The translations under genes were made by a program, and so were the position numbers. From Gyrodactylus bullatarudis (Eukaryota; Platyhelminthes; Monogenea; Gyrodactylidea; Gyrodactylidae): a DNA stretch of 64,000 bases. Below the pieces are notes generated by a model. That model saw only the letters and a list, made by a program, of their open reading frames with translations, did no database searches and had not been told where the DNA came from. Location of the stretch: contig SSNU01000133.1 in the NCBI GenBank assembly GCA_012064415.1, positions 1 to 64,000 of the forward strand, given 5' to 3'. Below are positions 53,691-63,908 of the stretch, piece after piece. Every line of letters starts with the position of its first letter. The first letter of the stretch is position 1.

Positions 53691-55003
53691 TCACCTTTTT
53701 TCTCTTCAATTTTGCTATTAATGTTGAGTTTTTGGGTGTTTTTTCAGCTTGCATTATTTTCTTTTATGAAATTTGCTTCTTACTATTTTCATTCTTATAT
53801 TTGTAATTTTATTATTTCAATGATTATATTTATTGGGATTATTCATAATGTGTACCACGAAATTCACAAATTAGATTTACTTGGATTTTATCTTTTGACA
53901 GTTTCTTGCCTTCTCGATGGTTCGAAATAAAGCTGATTTAGGTATATAACCAAGGCGAAAGGGTTGAATGGAACAGAATGTGAAAGAAAAAGGGATAATT
54001 GGTTGGGTAATTGGGATAATTGGACAAAGCCATCTGTAATATATGGCTTTCAATATAAATACAAACCCCAAAGGTTCCGAGTCTTGAATTAAAACCCCAC
54101 AAAATATTTGATACCTCAAGAATAAAAACGACTGTATTATCATAACTGGTCTGCAAGAACAATATGGCAAAATTAGTAGGAATTTTTCTTGCAAATTATT
54201 ATTCTATTCACCTTATCAACGAAAAATTCTAAATATACATATGCTCATGTAGGCGAAAGAAGTAAGCAATTGATTAACTGTTTGTTCATCTGATATTCAA
54301 TTTTTCATTTTTTAGGATGGCATAATCAGCGTAAGTCATAAGACCAAACAATTAAATTTTAATTTTATACAAAACGGTCAAGACAATTTTTTCTTTAGCT
54401 AAAATGGAACATAAAACTCTTAATTGAACTCTCGGTGAATTTCACTCGTCTTAATGAATCTCATCAAATAATTTTTGACTATTGATTTTAAAAATCATCA
54501 TTTTGATTTGATCATAATCACTTTTTTAAATTTCATATCTAAGTTCAGCGGATTTTTTTAAATTGCTACCCGTTTGTATAAACTATTTGAGATAAAAGAG
54601 GTCTGAGTTTTTAGACATTAAACCAACTAGAAAAGTGTGGTACTGCTTATTACTACATGTAAAAGGAGTGGGGTTCCTCTTGTTATAGTCAGCAATTAAG
54701 TGTTTGGACTTCTTTTTTGTAAGGTTCAATTAATCCTCACGCAAATTCTAATGTTTGCAGTGTTCTTATTTTTTGACTTATGAACCTAAAATAAAATGTT
54801 ATTCTATCTAGAACTATTTATCAAAACAATAGTATAATATCTTTTAACTATGCCTAATGCATATGTTCTTATTTTTTCAAAAGTTATCCATAAAAACATA
54901 TCATGTATTTTTAAAACTAAAATAACGGTAAAGCATTTTCGACACATGCTTCTATACAATATTATGCTTAGAATTGATAGTTCTATCAGAAAAGATTGTA
55001 CTA
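53691..55003. other. Non-coding stretch with PLE untranslated region and scraps
   Basis: 53691-53940 resembles the PLE3-type 3' region (CTATTAATGTTGAGTTTTTG). At about 54610-54640, FLDIKPTRKVW is a scrap of a Penelope RT (compare FLDVKLTKKV). The rest shows nothing apart from a candidate micro-exon at 54316. Confidence 0.45.
54316..54330 (+). other. Candidate 15-nt micro-exon (DGIIS)
   Basis: A strong pyrimidine tract and acceptor (ATTTTTCATTTTTTAG) precede, and GTAAGTCAT follows. Phase 0 reads DGIIS. This has the best splice context among the 15-nt candidates. Confidence 0.4.
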
Positions 55004-55830
55004 CAGGTAAAAGTCCCGTAAAGTGAGAAGAGATTTTAATTCATCCAAGCGTTCCCCTCTTATATAGGGCAAATTTAGCTTTACTCTCATTCGTTAAATT
55101 CATGGTCCAATCAGAATCAAGGAAAGCTCATGGGGAAACTTACGCCTCTCCCCAATCTATATCCATCACTCTCATGTCCATGGTAATAGGTGTAGAAAGG
55201 GAAAACTCATTTTATACAGCGTGGAAAAACATGATATATAATTGATGTGCGTGGGTAATTCATTCCTATCCTTACCAAATACATGTAAGAGAGGTTGAGA
55301 TCTGAATGAGAAGAGAAGCGTGACTTCCAATACTAATGTTTAGACTAGACATATTGTGAAAGAATGAATCATGAATACTTTTTAGATTGAGATTGAATTT
55401 TAATTTCTAAATCCAAAATAGTGTCAAAAATCTATAGAATTCTCAATATGATGGGTAGAACATAGAAAATTTTTGAGGTGGATTAATTTTCCATAAGCTT
55501 TCTGATGGTGTTCTTTTTCAATCTATATCATGTCAAACAAAAATTTTTTTTGCTTGGTGTAATTTAAGAAAAAAAATTATACCAGAATATGGAGAAAATT
55601 GAGATCTATACGTCTGTCTATTTAAAATTGAAAATTAATCTGTTGTGTTCTATTTAATTGATCTGCTGCTAATTCATGATGAAAAATAACTTGAAAGTTT
55701 CCCCATGAGCTTTCCTTGATTCTGATTGGTCCATGAATTTAACGAATGAGAGTAAAGCTAAATTTGCCCTATATAAGAGGGGAACGCTTGGATGAATTAA
55801 AATCTCTTCTCACTTTACAGGAAATTTTTT
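55004..55830. mobile_element. Foldback DNA element, second copy
   Basis: Left end CAGGTAAAAGTCCCGTAAAG preceded by TA (55002-55003), as in 241-1361. The right end CACTTTACAGGAAATTT has decayed. The left arm is shortened, and the central region is inverted relative to the first copy: ACATGTAAGAGAGGTTGAGA here, its complement in copy one. Confidence 0.8.
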
Positions 55831-56147
55831 TCACCCTTTCCTATTGGATACTGTTTTTGATGTGCTAATTGTTGGTTGAGATTTAATTCGATTATCAATT
55901 TCCGTTGATTTCTCGTTTTTTCCGCTTGTTTTCTCATCTTCATAAATTAAATCTATAAACCTTTCCCCCTTCATACTTTTATATCCCTTATAGACAAAAC
56001 GGGGAAAACGCATAAACCTTGAAAACAGCAGAAGCTTTTTTCATTAAAAAGGAAATCACAATTTTTGTAAACAAAAGAAAATAACAGAAACTTTATCTCT
56101 CACTTGGCTGACCATCAGAAATAGAGAAAAAGAACTTAAGGTGACCT

Positions 56148-56242
56148 CATCTCAACCTGAAGAAAATAGGAAAAGGATCAGAACTTCATATGCAGATAGA
56201 GAAAACAATAAAATTACCAAGTACTTTCATTCAACCCAATAG
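56148..56242 (+). pseudogene. Penelope C-terminal tail
   Basis: SQPEENRKRIRTSYADREN then NKITKYFHSTQ and TAG at 56240. A basic patch is followed by N-x-x-I-x-x-Y-F, as in PLE1 (NRQITDFY). It lies 116 bp upstream of a type-A hammerhead, as in the other type-A elements. Upstream coding sequence is not recognisable. Confidence 0.65.
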
Positions 56243-56357
56243 ATAACACGCCAAGATAGTCTTCTTTATTCAAATTTAAATTTTATATGATGTAAAAAAA
56301 CAATCAACATAACAACTTTTTTAATCGTTTTGTAATTTATATATATATTGGATATAA

Positions 56358-56397
56358 GAGGCTGATGAGTATGCCCGAAATAAAAGCGCTATTCCTC
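56358..56397 (+). ncRNA. Hammerhead ribozyme, type A, variant helix I
   Basis: GAGG 56358-56361, CUGAUGA 56362-56368, GUAUGCCC 56369-56376, GAA 56377-56379, AUA...UAU 56380-56392, U 56393, CCUC 56394-56397. Helix I is GAGG/CCUC, a full replacement of the UCACA/UGUGA helix with pairing kept. Confidence 0.75.
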
Positions 56398-57044
56398 AAA
56401 CATTCGGCATCTTTCTTATTCATTTAAATGCTCTCAACGTTTGCTCAGATCATGAAGACACAAAAACCTATCTTACTACATATATTTTATTCGTTAACTA
56501 GCGGATTGACAAGCCATTCAGTAGATAATTAAATGTACTATAAAGTGGCAAATTTTTATAATTATCAGTTGAAATGTTAAAAGTTTTTTCCATCAAAGAA
56601 AAATTTAACGAAAAATTCGTGTTTTCAAGTGCCCATTTTTCGCTTTTAATTTCAATGAACATTTTTTGAGAGATATTAATCAAAGATCAAAATAGCAGAT
56701 ATTAACAAACAAACTTTTAGCTCTGGATTGATATGTTTACCATACGTATTCAATAACTTATGTATTTCTCATCATAAATAGTCACTTTAACCCCTATATA
56801 ACTGCAATCCGTGTTTCCTGAAAATGGTTTTGGACTAGCATTACACATGATTTATTCTGGTTTGCAACACTTTGATTTCTTTTTTCTCTTATAGAGTTTT
56901 TGATATCATAATTGGTTAATTCAAGGTATGAAAAAGATGCAGAGAGGTAAAATAGTTTCGTTACACTTTAGTCGTCCAAAAAATAATTAATTACGCTTTA
57001 GGCACTACGCATATATTATTAATAATTTCAATTTGTGATTTTAG

Positions 57045-57059
57045 ATAAGTTGTTTCGAT
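57045..57059 (+). other. Possible 15-nt micro-exon (ISCFD)
   Basis: Flanked by TTGTGATTTTAG and GTGAGTTAA. Phase 0 reads ISCFD. A non-LTR fragment begins about 10 bp downstream. Confidence 0.25.
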
Positions 57060-57068
57060 GTGAGTTAA

Positions 57069-57300
57069 TGAGTCTGAATCAATTATGGTTCGATAAGATA
57101 CATCTTCTATTCATCAGAAAGTGCGATACTCCTCAAAGTCTTCCTGGACACCGTGATCGGTATAGACTACGAAGAGAAATCAAAAACGTGTCAATCTTCA
57201 GTAAAAGCAAAAATGTATTTTAAAATTTTCTAAATATTATATAAATAATGAGTTTATTTGAAAAGAGAAATAAACTCGAGATTTCATAATTAGAACCGAA
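57069..57300 (+). pseudogene. Non-LTR RT 3' fragment
   Basis: Matches the C-terminal domain of the element at 20.6-26.3 kb in the opposite orientation: SLNQLWFDKIH region, then CDTPQSLPGHRDRYRLRREI against CITPQSLPGLRDRYRVQGEI. A 5'-truncated insertion of this kind is usual for non-LTR elements. No poly(A) remains. Confidence 0.8.
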
Positions 57301-58459
57301 TTTTCTTCCCTATGAAAAAAAATTTCCATTGTGAACGAAAACAAAAAACATTCTTTGAAGTTCATCCAGCTTTTGGAAACGTAACATTAACCTTCAATAC
57401 AGATCGATATTAATTTCTTTTCAACGCTATTAAATTTTATAAGAGTACCAGGTTACCAAATTGTTTCTTTTTCATGCTTAGCTGGTATTCTCTTGAGCTC
57501 ATTCTTAGTTTCTAGCATTCTAATGTCTATGATTTTTGTGTTTGATCCTTTCATTCGATTCATATTATTTTAATGACCAAGATGTATGCTTTGAAACCTG
57601 AAAATAGAGGTCGATTTCATATCAAAAATTACTCAGTATTTAGTGCAAATACAATGAGTTGCTAAATTGAGTAGAATGAAAAAAGCCTAATAAAATTAAT
57701 CCCCTCTTTGTTTTTAGACAATTAACCTACTAGCAAAGTGTGGTCACTGGTAATTTGGTCTTTGTTATTTGTTAATTTTGAAAGTGAGAAGAGTGCTTCT
57801 CAATCATTATAAAAAGTAGGAATTTCTAATTTAGGAAATGAAAATAATATGTATAATAATATATATATCTCGTTTGTTATATTTGGTATAATGAAAATTA
57901 CTTAAAATGAGAATAAAAAGGGTAATTTCGTGATCACTATGGGGATTGTACTGATATTTTTCTTTAAAATTATCTTTTCCTGTAACATAATATTATTCTA
58001 CTTAAGGGTAGTAAAGTAAGTAAAGATTTTATTCCTATGAATTCAAGACATACTATTATTATTATATTTAGTAAATCCAACACGCTACTTAGCCAAAAAT
58101 GTATCCACCAAGTTTAACTTGAAAGAAATAAAAATAAATTGAACTCTTTTAGATTTTCTTTGATCATTTTCAATTGAGCCCGGAATCAAACTATCATTCA
58201 GTAACTCAAAGCATTTATCCGTGACGCTATTTTTGAAATAAATATTCGAATATACTAACCTATAAGTCTGAAAGAATTTAAGAGATGATGGTGAATTGAT
58301 ATATTATGCTAGTTCTTCATTTAACACAGAAGAATATTATCAACTATTTTATTGATGAACAAGATTGTTTCGAAATTCAGAGTGATGAAATAACAGACTA
58401 TTATGAATGAATAATTCACGTTGTTTTTCAAAAACGTCCGAGTATCCACTTAAATTCAT
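57301..58459. other. Gene-free stretch
   Basis: A Penelope RT scrap (TTTTTAGACAATTAACC, parallel to the one near 54610) lies at about 57710-57740, and a possible 9-nt block reading GSK lies at 58007-58015 between TACTTAAG and GTAAGTAAAG. Otherwise nothing. Confidence 0.35.
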
Positions 58460-58497
58460 AATTTGGAAATATGTAAGAAAGAGATATATTTAAAACA

Positions 58498-59178
58498 ATG
58501 TACGTATTTCTTAAAGCATCATCAGTGGCATTGCTTTAAAAATGATAGAAGTTAAAAGATTCATTCAATATAATAATTTACAAATAATGAAAGAAATAGT
58601 AAAAGATGAATAAAATTAGAATGTAATATGTAAGCTGAAAAAACACCAAAACTCTCCAATTAATAGCAACAGTGGAGAGAGAAGTAAAAAACCTCACATA
58701 GACCAGGGTAGTTGAAGGTTATATGGATAGTTCTTAGTTATATAGAAAAGAATATAAAAATATACTATTGCTTGATAATATTTTTTCTATGGATCATGGT
58801 TTTTTAATACCTTAAACAGTTATTGGTATTAGCGTGTAACTTGTATCGAGTAAGGTGTGAATTATTCAAATAATTTAATAACTACTCACATTCGAGGTTT
58901 CAATAGTATATTTTTATATTCTTTTCTATATAACTAAGAACTATCCATATAACCTTCAACTACCCTGGCCTATGTAAGGTTTTTGACTTCTCTCTCCACT
59001 GTTGCTATTAATTGGATAGTTTTGGTGTTTTTTCAGCTTACATATTACATTCTAATTTTATTCATCTTTTACTATTTCTTTCATTATTTGTAAATTATTA
59101 TATTGAATGAATCTTTTAACTTCTATCATTTTTAAAGCAATGCCACTGATGATGCTTTAAGAAATACGTATATGGTTT
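58498..59178. mobile_element. Inverted pair of PLE2/PLE3-type 3' ends
   Basis: Left arm 58498-58772 and right arm 58898-59178 are inverted copies. Read outward, each begins with NLQLPW(S/P)M-stop, the PLE2/PLE3 C-terminus, then an untranslated region with CACTGTTGCTATTAATTGG. It ends in a hammerhead-like motif, complete in the right arm. The centre (58773-58897) is unrelated. Confidence 0.75.
59143..59175 (+). ncRNA. Hammerhead-like motif, type D
   Basis: CCA, CUGAUGA, UGCUUUAA, GAA, AUACGUAU (palindrome), A, UGG. Core bases are all consensus and helix I pairs three bases plus a G-U. Helix II has a single U-A pair at its base. The partner in the left arm (58498-58530, minus strand) has the same core, but its 3' part has changed. 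It sits at the same place, the 3' end of a PLE, as types A-C. Confidence 0.55.
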
Positions 59179-59496
59179 TAATTACACTAAACTACCTAAA
59201 AATTTTATATAAGTTTGTCTCTCTCATACAATTTTTTTCGACCATCTACTCATGAGTATGTCCATGAATTTTAAAATAATTTCCCCAAATTTGAACAAAT
59301 TTGAGGATCGATTTCTCGCTTATTTTAAATAGAAATTTCCTGAAATCTTGACCGAACATTCTCTGCAAACTCTCTCCCACTAACAATTCTTTCAGAGATC
59401 TCCATTCAATTCTAAGCAGGTTTAGTTGTTTTCAGGTTAAAATCATCGAATTTTATATCATTCGAATCGGAATTCAAAATTATACCATGCTGATTA

Positions 59497-59940
59497 TTTT
59501 CAATGCAAAATATTAACTTTGACCTGAGTTCTATAGACTTAAAATCAGAACCCATTTTCTTTTAATTTTCATGAAATTAAACGTGAAAAGTCGGTTTTTC
59601 GTTTGGGAGCCCCACCTTGGCGTCTGTTCTTGTACGCCATTGAGTGGGGGTCTTGTTGTGTGGTTGTCTTTAAATTAACATCAGTGTACAAGACCTTGAT
59701 TGAATAAACAAACACTGGTTTAAAAAAATAACAAGAGGGATGGATGATCAATCCTTAACAAATCCATATATTAAGGTAGGTAAAGACCCCCACTCAATGG
59801 CGTACAAGAACAGACGCCAAGGTGGGGCTCCCAAACGAAAAACCGACTTTTCACGTTTAATTTCATGAAAATTTAAAGAAAATGGGTTCTGATTTTAAGT
59901 CTATAGAACTCAAGTCAAAGTTAATATTTTGCATTGAAAA
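59497..59940. repeat. Large inverted repeat, ~158-bp arms
   Basis: Arms 59497-59654 and 59783-59940 are nearly identical inverted copies, including CCCCACCTTGGCGTCTGTTC and its complement. The 128-bp spacer is unrelated. The arms are noticeably richer in G and C than their surroundings. High similarity implies recent formation. Confidence 0.85.
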
Positions 59941-60578
59941 TGTATATACAATTTTTAGGAAGTGTATATTTTAGTGTATATCTCTTTCTTACATATTTCC
60001 AAATAACAGACCTTATACTGATTTGCTACACGAATACTTCCAAGTACATTCAAAAAAAAGTATTTAACCAAAAGGTATGAAATGTTCTCAGCTAATGAAA
60101 TTGACTAATCAAATATCTCTAAGTTTGGAAGAAAAAATATAAATTTTAAAAATAGCTGAAAATGAGATCCAGACTTTATCCGAAACTTCAAGTAAAATCC
60201 TTTGTCAGAAACCAAGATTTTTAAGTGAACAGAATAGACTGATTAAAAAATAGTTTTAATACATCGATAATTAAATTATTCTCTCTTATAACATATACTG
60301 GTCGAAATAATATGTGAAACACTTTCAATATTTTCAATTTTAAAAGTATTTTATATAATGAACTTTTTTAAATCATCATCATTTGACTCATTATAAAATT
60401 CCCTTTCGAATGATATCTTAATATTCTTTCTACCATCTCATCTTGCTCCCGAGCTCGAGAGAGGCCTGGAATTATCTCTTTGAAGCATGGGAAAAGGCAA
60501 CGTGATATTCAATATTGAGAAAGTGAATTAAGGTGAATAAAACAATCTTTATGATACATTCAAATTATACTTTAAGCT

Positions 60579-60921
60579 GTGGTGGCAATACAATTACCGA
60601 TATATGCATACATATTACTTCCGTCTAGAAAAATATTATTTCGTCAAGCTTTTATGAGCCTTCTTCGTAGCTTGTTTTCTCTCTTTGACAATCACTTTTC
60701 TTCAATAACCTCTGTGTCCGTTGACGACCCCTTTTCCTTTGACCTGTGTGCGAACTTTCCGTTTTCGTTCCGCGGAGAAGTTCTGCCGACGAGTAGTCTT
60801 TAAAGATTGGTTTGAGGTTGATCACCCATATAAATTCCGACGGCCTGCTAAAAAAAATTTTGGCCTACCATTGAGCTCTAACTCAGCTTGCCTAAGCTTT
60901 ACAGAAGACCCAGAGAAGTAA
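60579..60921 (+). CDS. Hypothetical coding-like segment
   Basis: Two overlapping frames (60579-60803 and 60721-60921) lie in a stretch of higher GC than its neighbours. The first reads SVDDPFSFDLCANFPFSFRG, the second FEVDHPYKFRRPAKKNFGLP. One frameshift would join them. No family recognised. It could be a retroelement remnant or an exon of a host gene. Confidence 0.25.
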
Positions 60922-61704
60922 TCAATGTCTTTATTTGATAAAGAGTCGAAGAGCTATCTCTTCTTACTCCTGCAGGTTGCACTTGTATGATCTCTCTTCT
61001 TTTAAACAATTTCAACTAATCAATGAATCCTTTTCCTTTGATGATGTTTTTCTTTATTTTTCATAAATTATGAATTGAAGGGTCAAATATTCATTGTAAG
61101 TTAATCTGAAAAAATACAATTATAGTAATTTTAGTGGATGATATTCTAACATTTAAATTTTACCACTTCGATTCTGCCAATCAAAGAAAAATTTACTATT
61201 TTGGATATTTTTTCTGATCTTCAACAATCATTCAAAGTTCCTATAGACTCGAAATTATCGTGAAATACTCAGCCTAAGTTTATATAAACTTTTTCAGAAA
61301 AATTTTTCGAAAATTCACAGATGACCACATAAATAACGATGCTTTAGTACTTAAGGAATCTAGGTGTGAAATTTCTCTTAGATTAAACCTTTTCCTAGAG
61401 GTGATGTCAATACAACAAAGTTCTAAAAAATTGCATTTTTTCACGAAAATAAATTCCATTACTTTTAAGTAGTGTGTACATTTTCTGCAGCAATCCATGA
61501 AATTTTTGATTGATTAAAGAAAATATCTGATCTACATAGTTAGCTTGAAGAAATAATTAACGAGAACGCAATTTCAGAGAAGATGAATTTTATGTTATTT
61601 TTAACTCAAAACTATCTCTAAAAAATATGTGGGGAAAGACTACCAATGTATTAGTCATTTTCACACTTGTTATTACAAAATAGATTGTACATTGCTCTTA
61701 ACGT
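60922..61704. other. Gene-free stretch
   Basis: A short run at about 61107-61145 reads TIIVILVDDILTF, which resembles an RT catalytic box, but no neighbouring RT motif supports it. Confidence 0.3.
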
Positions 61705-62640
61705 CCTTCACCAAGTATGATGATCTTAGTCTCAGTATTTATCAATTATATTATCAATGTAACTCATTAGGACGCAGTCATCAGTGATTGTGTAATTAGG
61801 TATTTTATAAACTTGGATTATATTTATTTTTTGTGTCAGACAGTTTAATAACACAGTCTAGTAGCTCATTTTTGTTAATTGAATTGGAAAAGATGATGTA
61901 AGGTTCAAAGTTTCTTTAAAAATAATAAAACTCCACCATGTTTATCACCAATTCTATCAGATCTAATAAATGTATAGCCTTCTAAATGAAGACAATGGTT
62001 AGAATGAGAATCATGTAGCCATGTCTCAGTAAAACAATAAAAATCATATTGTGTCTTCAGAATAAAACTTTTTAAGAGAAAATATACAGAAAGTAGAGAT
62101 CTTATATTTTGTAGAAAGAAAGTAATAGTTGATAAAGTAGAAAAACAGTCAGTGAAAGATGGACTAGTTATTTGTACTCGCATTACGATTGTTATTATTA
62201 GACCGAATAACAATATTAGTATTAGTTGGTAATGGAGTAATATTAGGAATACAGTTTGGAGTGTTATTGGAGTGTGTATTATTAGCGTTATTACTATTAT
62301 TATTATTGTTGATCACTCTGTTTTGCGACGAAATTAAACTATTTCTTTTAACCAAGTACTCTGAGGTGGCTATTGTATGTTGATAGTTTTATCTCTATAT
62401 TTTCTAATTTTTAATTTTCGAAAAGAAATTTTATTCTGAATGAAAAAAATTTTATGAATCTTAGAGCTTGTCAGGATTTTAACAGGTCGACATTCACCAG
62501 GAACTGGCTTACCAATTCGAGTTATTTTTATTATGTTTTCTATTTTATTTTCTAAATTACATATGCAATTTTGGACACCTGTTATGTCATCTTCAGATTC
62601 AGGAAGATTATAGAAAACTTCACTTTGTCATCTCGTGAAG
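61705..62640 (-). pseudogene. Non-LTR fragment: ORF1 end and start of ORF2
   Basis: Same family as 20.6-26.3 kb. ORF1 end: NNNNRNASTNN-stop. ORF2 start MRVQITSPSFTDCFSTLST, FFLQNIRSLLSVYFLLKSFI, FYCFTETWLHDSHSNHCLHL and RSDRIGDKHGGVLLF. Downstream nucleotides (61705-61860) match the next part of the endonuclease region. Reverse transcriptase is absent. Confidence 0.85.
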
Positions 62641-62859
62641 TTTGTTATTAAGAACTTTGTGGGCAACTTCCCCTTTGAATACCTAATAAATCGGAATAAG
62701 TTCATCAAGATCGTTTTCAGCTTTCCTCTTCGACTTGGAATGCTTCTCTATGAACTCCTCTGCATACCCGTCTTCTATTATAATATCTGTCTAAAACTTC
62801 TCTGTCTGCAGATTTGTATATCTCGGATGTTAATCTCTTAATTTTCAAAAACTCATTGC

Positions 62860-63240
62860 TGAATAAACTTTTCTTCTGGCATGCAGGACTGAAGCTTATG
62901 AAAGGAAAAAATTGACACGGTACAAATTTCAATCTGTAGATTCTAGTTTGGAAAATACTTCCAGTTTCAGTCGTCTGTTTCATAAAATTGGCTTAGCAAT
63001 TGGTCTAGGAAAGAGGATACGAAGTGTTGCTAGTCCAGAGGAATGGCCTAAAGAAATAGAAGAGTCAAAGTTACCTTTTAACAAGAATAGTTATCCCTTC
63101 AGATTTGTAGACAAATTCATCAATATGTCTGATAATGTAGATATTAGATTCGACAGAGATGAAGGACAGAAGAAAATCATCTTTATGAAGCTTAATTTCA
63201 AAGGTGACGGTTTCAGTAATGATGTAAGGGGCGACTGATT
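62860..63240 (+). pseudogene. PLE3-type linker fragment
   Basis: YKFQSVDSSLENTSSFSRLF, HKIGLAIGLGKRIRSVASPE, SYPFRFVDKFINMSD and IFMKLNFKGDGFSNDVR align with the region between RT and endonuclease of PLE3 (KRIKRIVSEEELP, FMKLNFKGDGLSSDVR). Truncated at both ends. Confidence 0.8.
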
Positions 63241-63557
63241 TCACTAGTCAACAAATTGAAGGGAAATTTTTTTACCAGGCTGATTTTCATATACATGTAT
63301 GTTGTTCAGAATTTTGCGCTGATTTCAATGGTGCTATTTATTTTTAAAAATATTTAGTTTTGTGGCCCCCATTACAACAGAAAGTTTTAACAACTTGGTT
63401 AGATATGATTTTTATTTATCAGGTTTTAAAAGTCGTAGAATAATGTTCTTGGTATCGATCGAAAGCTAGAAAGATTTCTCTTACGAATTTATGATCTTTT
63501 AAGTTGTGTGACTTGTCAGTTCTGTTTAACAAGCCTTTTTTTCTTTAAATCCTCATT

Positions 63558-63908
63558 TTGAGCACTTTCTGTTAAAATATTCTCAACATATTTACCATCA
63601 ATCGATTTGAAATTTTAAAGTACAAAACATGCATTTGAGGCCAGTTGAAATCAATGTTTTTGCAGCCACGCTGATTACCTTGTCTGATGATTGTTTTGAC
63701 AGATTCTTGTTCCCACATAAAAAAGCATAACTTACTCACCCCCATTTAACTGGTGTATTTCTTGTCATATAAAAAAAACTTTGAACTGCTATAACTTTTT
63801 CAGTTTTATAGATCCAGAAGAGATCAAAATATATTCAGAGACTTTATGAAATTTTAAATCGATTGGTGGTAAATATGTTGAGAATATTTTAACAAAAGTG
63901 CTCAAAAC
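63558..63908. repeat. Inverted-repeat element (MITE-like), ~58-bp arms
   Basis: TGAGCACTTTCTGTTAAAAT with TATTCTCAACATATTTACCA (63558-63617) pairs with GGTAAATATGTTGAGAATAT and following (63849-63908). The 230-bp core has no ORF. No clear target duplication. Confidence 0.65.

Noticed and set aside
53895..53940. Possible fifth hammerhead at the PLE3 3' region (CCU ... GAA AUAAAG ... AGG)
   Set aside because: The CUGANGA core is not present (reads CUCGAUGG), so only the flanking pairing remains.
54612..57735. Two 20-nt blocks between TTTTTAG and GTGTGG that look like micro-exons
   Set aside because: Length is not a multiple of three, the donor is poor, and the translation is a scrap of Penelope RT (FLDIKPTRKV).
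61107..61145. Reverse transcriptase box-like VDDIL
   Set aside because: No second RT motif in any frame within 500 bp, so one short match is not enough.
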